The translations under genes and the position numbers were made by a program. A stretch of DNA of 64,000 nucleotides from an uncultured Prevotella sp. (lineage in GTDB: Bacteria > Bacteroidota > Bacteroidia > Bacteroidales > Bacteroidaceae), in contig CAMBOI010000003.1 in assembly GCA_945869265.1 (NCBI GenBank), positions 62,001 to 126,000 on the forward strand, given 5' to 3'. This document shows, in pieces, positions 62,478 through 64,000 of the stretch; position 1 is the stretch's first letter, and every line of letters begins with the position of its first letter. Below the pieces are notes generated by a model. It made no database searches. It was not told the origin of the DNA and saw nothing but the letters and a program-made list of their open reading frames with translations.

Positions 62478-63410
62478 TTAGATTTCATGTATTTCAACTT
62501 CAATGTTTAGTGTTTTGGATATAGTTTCTAATACTTTTTTAATATTCGTAATAAGAGATGGGACGTAAGCCCATTGGTTTACTCCAACTTGAACTCTTCC
62601 GTCTTTTGTGTTTTCTGATGTAATAATTGATATGCCATTAAAGCAGATTCGATTTAGTATTATGGAATCTGGGTCGAATTCCCATAATGCATCGATGTAT
62701 GTATCTTCCATGTTATCATTACAAATGATAGTACCATTAGGAAATTTTACCATTAATTTCTTCTGATATGGTTTGGATGTTGTCTTTTCTGATGAAGATT
62801 TTGAATTATAATAGTTCGTATACTGACGGTTTGCTGGATTGCTGGCATTCCCTGTCAATGCGTATTTTGAGTGCTTAACAGAACCTATTTCGTTGTTAGT
62901 AGCACGAGTTGCATTTGTTTTGGTGAGATTATGAGAAATACCCCTATTTCTGATAGCCGGTTTCTTTGTGTGAACAGGTGATGTCCTGTAGGAATTATTT
63001 GATGTAACATAATCTTCTTTTGTTAAATATTCAGATTTTAAATAGATTCGTGTTTTCCCAAACTTGCAATCAAATAAATCTTCGTCTCCAATCTTTCTGA
63101 TTACAAGTCCATGTCCATAAATACGATTGTAAACAAAGTCACCTGACTCAATAGTGCTTGGTTTATTTATTTTTTCCTGAGGTTTTTCTATTACTTTGCG
63201 CTTATTATTAGAATTTATAGGTTTACTTATTTCTTTTTCACTACTTTTTTTATCTATGTTTTCATATGGGATAGCGTCATTAAACCTTATCAAATATTCT
63301 TCTCCTTGAAACGAAATTCGATACAGTTTAGAACTGTAGAGAACATCGACTATGATTCCTATGCCATATTCCTTGACTTTTACTATAGTATCTATTGGTA
63401 GTGACTTCAT
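62478..63410 (-). CDS. Tudor-like double-domain protein with C-terminal repeated module
   Basis: A 310-residue protein of unrecognised family. Residues about 5-50 (TIVKVKEYGIGIIVDVLYSS...YRISFQGEEYLIRF) and 92-137 (GDFVYNRIYGHGLVIRKIGD...FDCKFGKTRIYLKSEYL) both have the G-x-G-x-V beta-barrel pattern of UvrD-C/CarD-like Tudor domains. A Ser/Asn/Lys-rich linker follows. Residues about 219-310 (LMVKFPNGTIICNDN ... SLITNIKKVLETISKTLNIEVEIHEI) align with a module present at least twice in the next gene. The 11-bp gap indicates co-transcription. A nucleic-acid or polymerase contact is a guess from the Tudor-like folds. Confidence 0.65.
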   Translation of the reverse strand: MKSLPIDTIVKVKEYGIGIIVDVLYSSKLYRISFQGEEYLIRFNDAIPYENIDKKSSEKEISKPINSNNKRKVIEKPQEKINKPSTIESGDFVYNRIYGHGLVIRKIGDEDLFDCKFGKTRIYLKSEYLTKEDYVTSNNSYRTSPVHTKKPAIRNRGISHNLTKTNATRATNNEIGSVKHSKYALTGNASNPANRQYTNYYNSKSSSEKTTSKPYQKKLMVKFPNGTIICNDNMEDTYIDALWEFDPDSIILNRICFNGISIITSENTKDGRVQVGVNQWAYVPSLITNIKKVLETISKTLNIEVEIHEI

Positions 63411-63421
63411 TTATAATCCAA

Positions 63422-64000
63422 TTAAATGTATTCAATTTTTATTCCTAAATGTAGAACTACGTTCATCACGTTCAGCATCTTGACTTTATCTTTAGTGCTG
63501 GCTGGTATCACCAGCCACTTGTCTTTGGCGATCTGGACCTGAGAGTTATATTGTTGTGATGACGTTATGAAATTCTTTTGATTATAGGTGAGGTTGAGTT
63601 TTTCAACTCTTTCAATGCCTATTTTGATAACGGTCTCGAAAAATGTCTCAGTCGTATTTGACTCACCTATTACAGTTCCATCAGGGAAGCTGACTTGAAG
63701 AAACGAAACACCTTTGCTGCCTCGTGAAACTTTCTCTCCCTTGAAATCGTCGCTTTTGTCGATAATTAGACCAAGGTTGAGCTTTTCGGATATTGATTTA
63801 AGACGCATGTATTTTGTGTGGGTGCTTCCTCCAATATTCACATACCAGCCATCGCCCAATGATTCCATATGTCTCTGATGTTTGGGGATAATCGTCTTGG
63901 TAATCATAGGGGCACCATCTGCCATTATGTCCACACTGGACAATCGGTCGATGCCAATTCTTCTAAGGGTTTGAACTAATGTCTCCTTAGAACTAGTAAA
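63422..64000 (-). CDS. Tandem-module protein, 5' end beyond window
   Basis: 192 residues are visible, and the frame stays open to base 64000, so the true start lies outside; the TTG at 63943 is not a real start. Module 1 (TSSKETLVQTLRRIGIDRL ... GGSTHTKYMRLKSISEKLNLGLIID) and module 2 (LQVSFPDGTVIGESNTTETF ... ASTKDKVKMLNVMNVVLHLGIKIEYI) share the frame FPDGTVI - E/T - F/L - IGIxR - ITxx - W/GWxV - STxxK - L - LGLxI. The same module ends the next gene. I know similar 'FPDGTVI...IGIEKV...STxxK' sequences from Bacteroidota but no named domain or function. Confidence 0.7.
   Translation of the reverse strand, partial: FTSSKETLVQTLRRIGIDRLSSVDIMADGAPMITKTIIPKHQRHMESLGDGWYVNIGGSTHTKYMRLKSISEKLNLGLIIDKSDDFKGEKVSRGSKGVSFLQVSFPDGTVIGESNTTETFFETVIKIGIERVEKLNLTYNQKNFITSSQQYNSQVQIAKDKWLVIPASTKDKVKMLNVMNVVLHLGIKIEYI

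Noticed and set aside
1..64000. CRISPR arrays, tRNA or rRNA genes, insertion sequences
   Set aside because: I saw no regularly spaced repeat-spacer units beyond the four iterons, no tRNA cloverleaf or rRNA-like sequence in the gaps, and no transposase motifs.

Overview
The window looks like a chromosomal segment of a Prevotella-like member of the Bacteroidales. Four things in the sequence point there. At least seventeen genes or leaders are preceded by the Bacteroidota -7 promoter box TAnnTTTG, usually without a Shine-Dalgarno sequence. A SusC/SusD pair sits in a pectin polysaccharide utilisation locus (PUL). Lineage-typical fusions and gene order are present: Fkp (fucokinase + GDP-fucose pyrophosphorylase), a MurF-Alr fusion, and parA-parB-DUF5683-mltD-rel. 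Several secreted proteins end in the 'YNLxGxx...GKKVI' tail common in Prevotella.

Layout. 1-8.2 kb: mtnN (cut by the window edge), a YfhO-type membrane protein, a fucP transporter divergent from fkp, and a GSCFA protein. 8.2-13.7 kb: cell-envelope genes (small beta-barrel, a coiled-coil lipoprotein, an OmpA-family porin, a secreted protein of unknown function). 13.7-17.5 kb: a CotH/lamin-tail secreted protein and a PBP4-type carboxypeptidase. 17.6-28.8 kb: nadB, murF-alr, a hexuronate-type MFS carrier, a GH36 alpha-galactosidase, a MerR-type regulator and alaS. 28.9-38.3 kb: a leftward PUL, susC-susD-DUF4957-PL1 pectate lyase. 38.3-39.2 kb: an AT-rich stretch holding the tails of two destroyed genes. 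39.3-40.5 kb: a DUF4143 ATPase cassette preceded by four 23-bp iterons. 40.6-43.3 kb: GH43 and CE8 pectin genes. 43.4-49.7 kb: the leftward rel-mltD-DUF5683-parB-parA block. 49.8-51.7 kb: surE-lpxB. 51.8-64 kb: an AT-richer accessory region with a PepSY-like protein, an MqsR/Panacea-type toxin-antitoxin pair, a five-gene BsuMI/LlaJI-type restriction-modification operon with a long structured leader, and two genes sharing an unnamed repeated module, one running off the window edge.

Working together. The SusCD pair should import pectin fragments that the secreted PL1 lyase, CE8 pectin methylesterase and GH43 enzyme release or trim; the hexuronate-type carrier and alpha-galactosidase fit the same diet of plant cell-wall sugars. 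FucP and Fkp together would let the cell take up host or dietary fucose and convert it to GDP-fucose for surface glycans. At the right end, methyltransferases, an McrB-like motor and two PD-(D/E)xK-type proteins look like one co-transcribed restriction system, behind a promoter followed by an intrinsic terminator that reads as an attenuator.

Most unusual signals: (i) a small palindromic element, CCACCGTY + 8-bp stem + TTTYG loop, inserted in frame inside three different essential-type genes with compensatory stem changes, resembling in concept the Rickettsia palindromic elements; (ii) the folded leader in front of the restriction operon; (iii) the repeated module shared by the two genes at the right edge; (iv) the iterons in front of the DUF4143 ATPase; (v) families of 7-9 bp tandem repeats placed right after stop codons.
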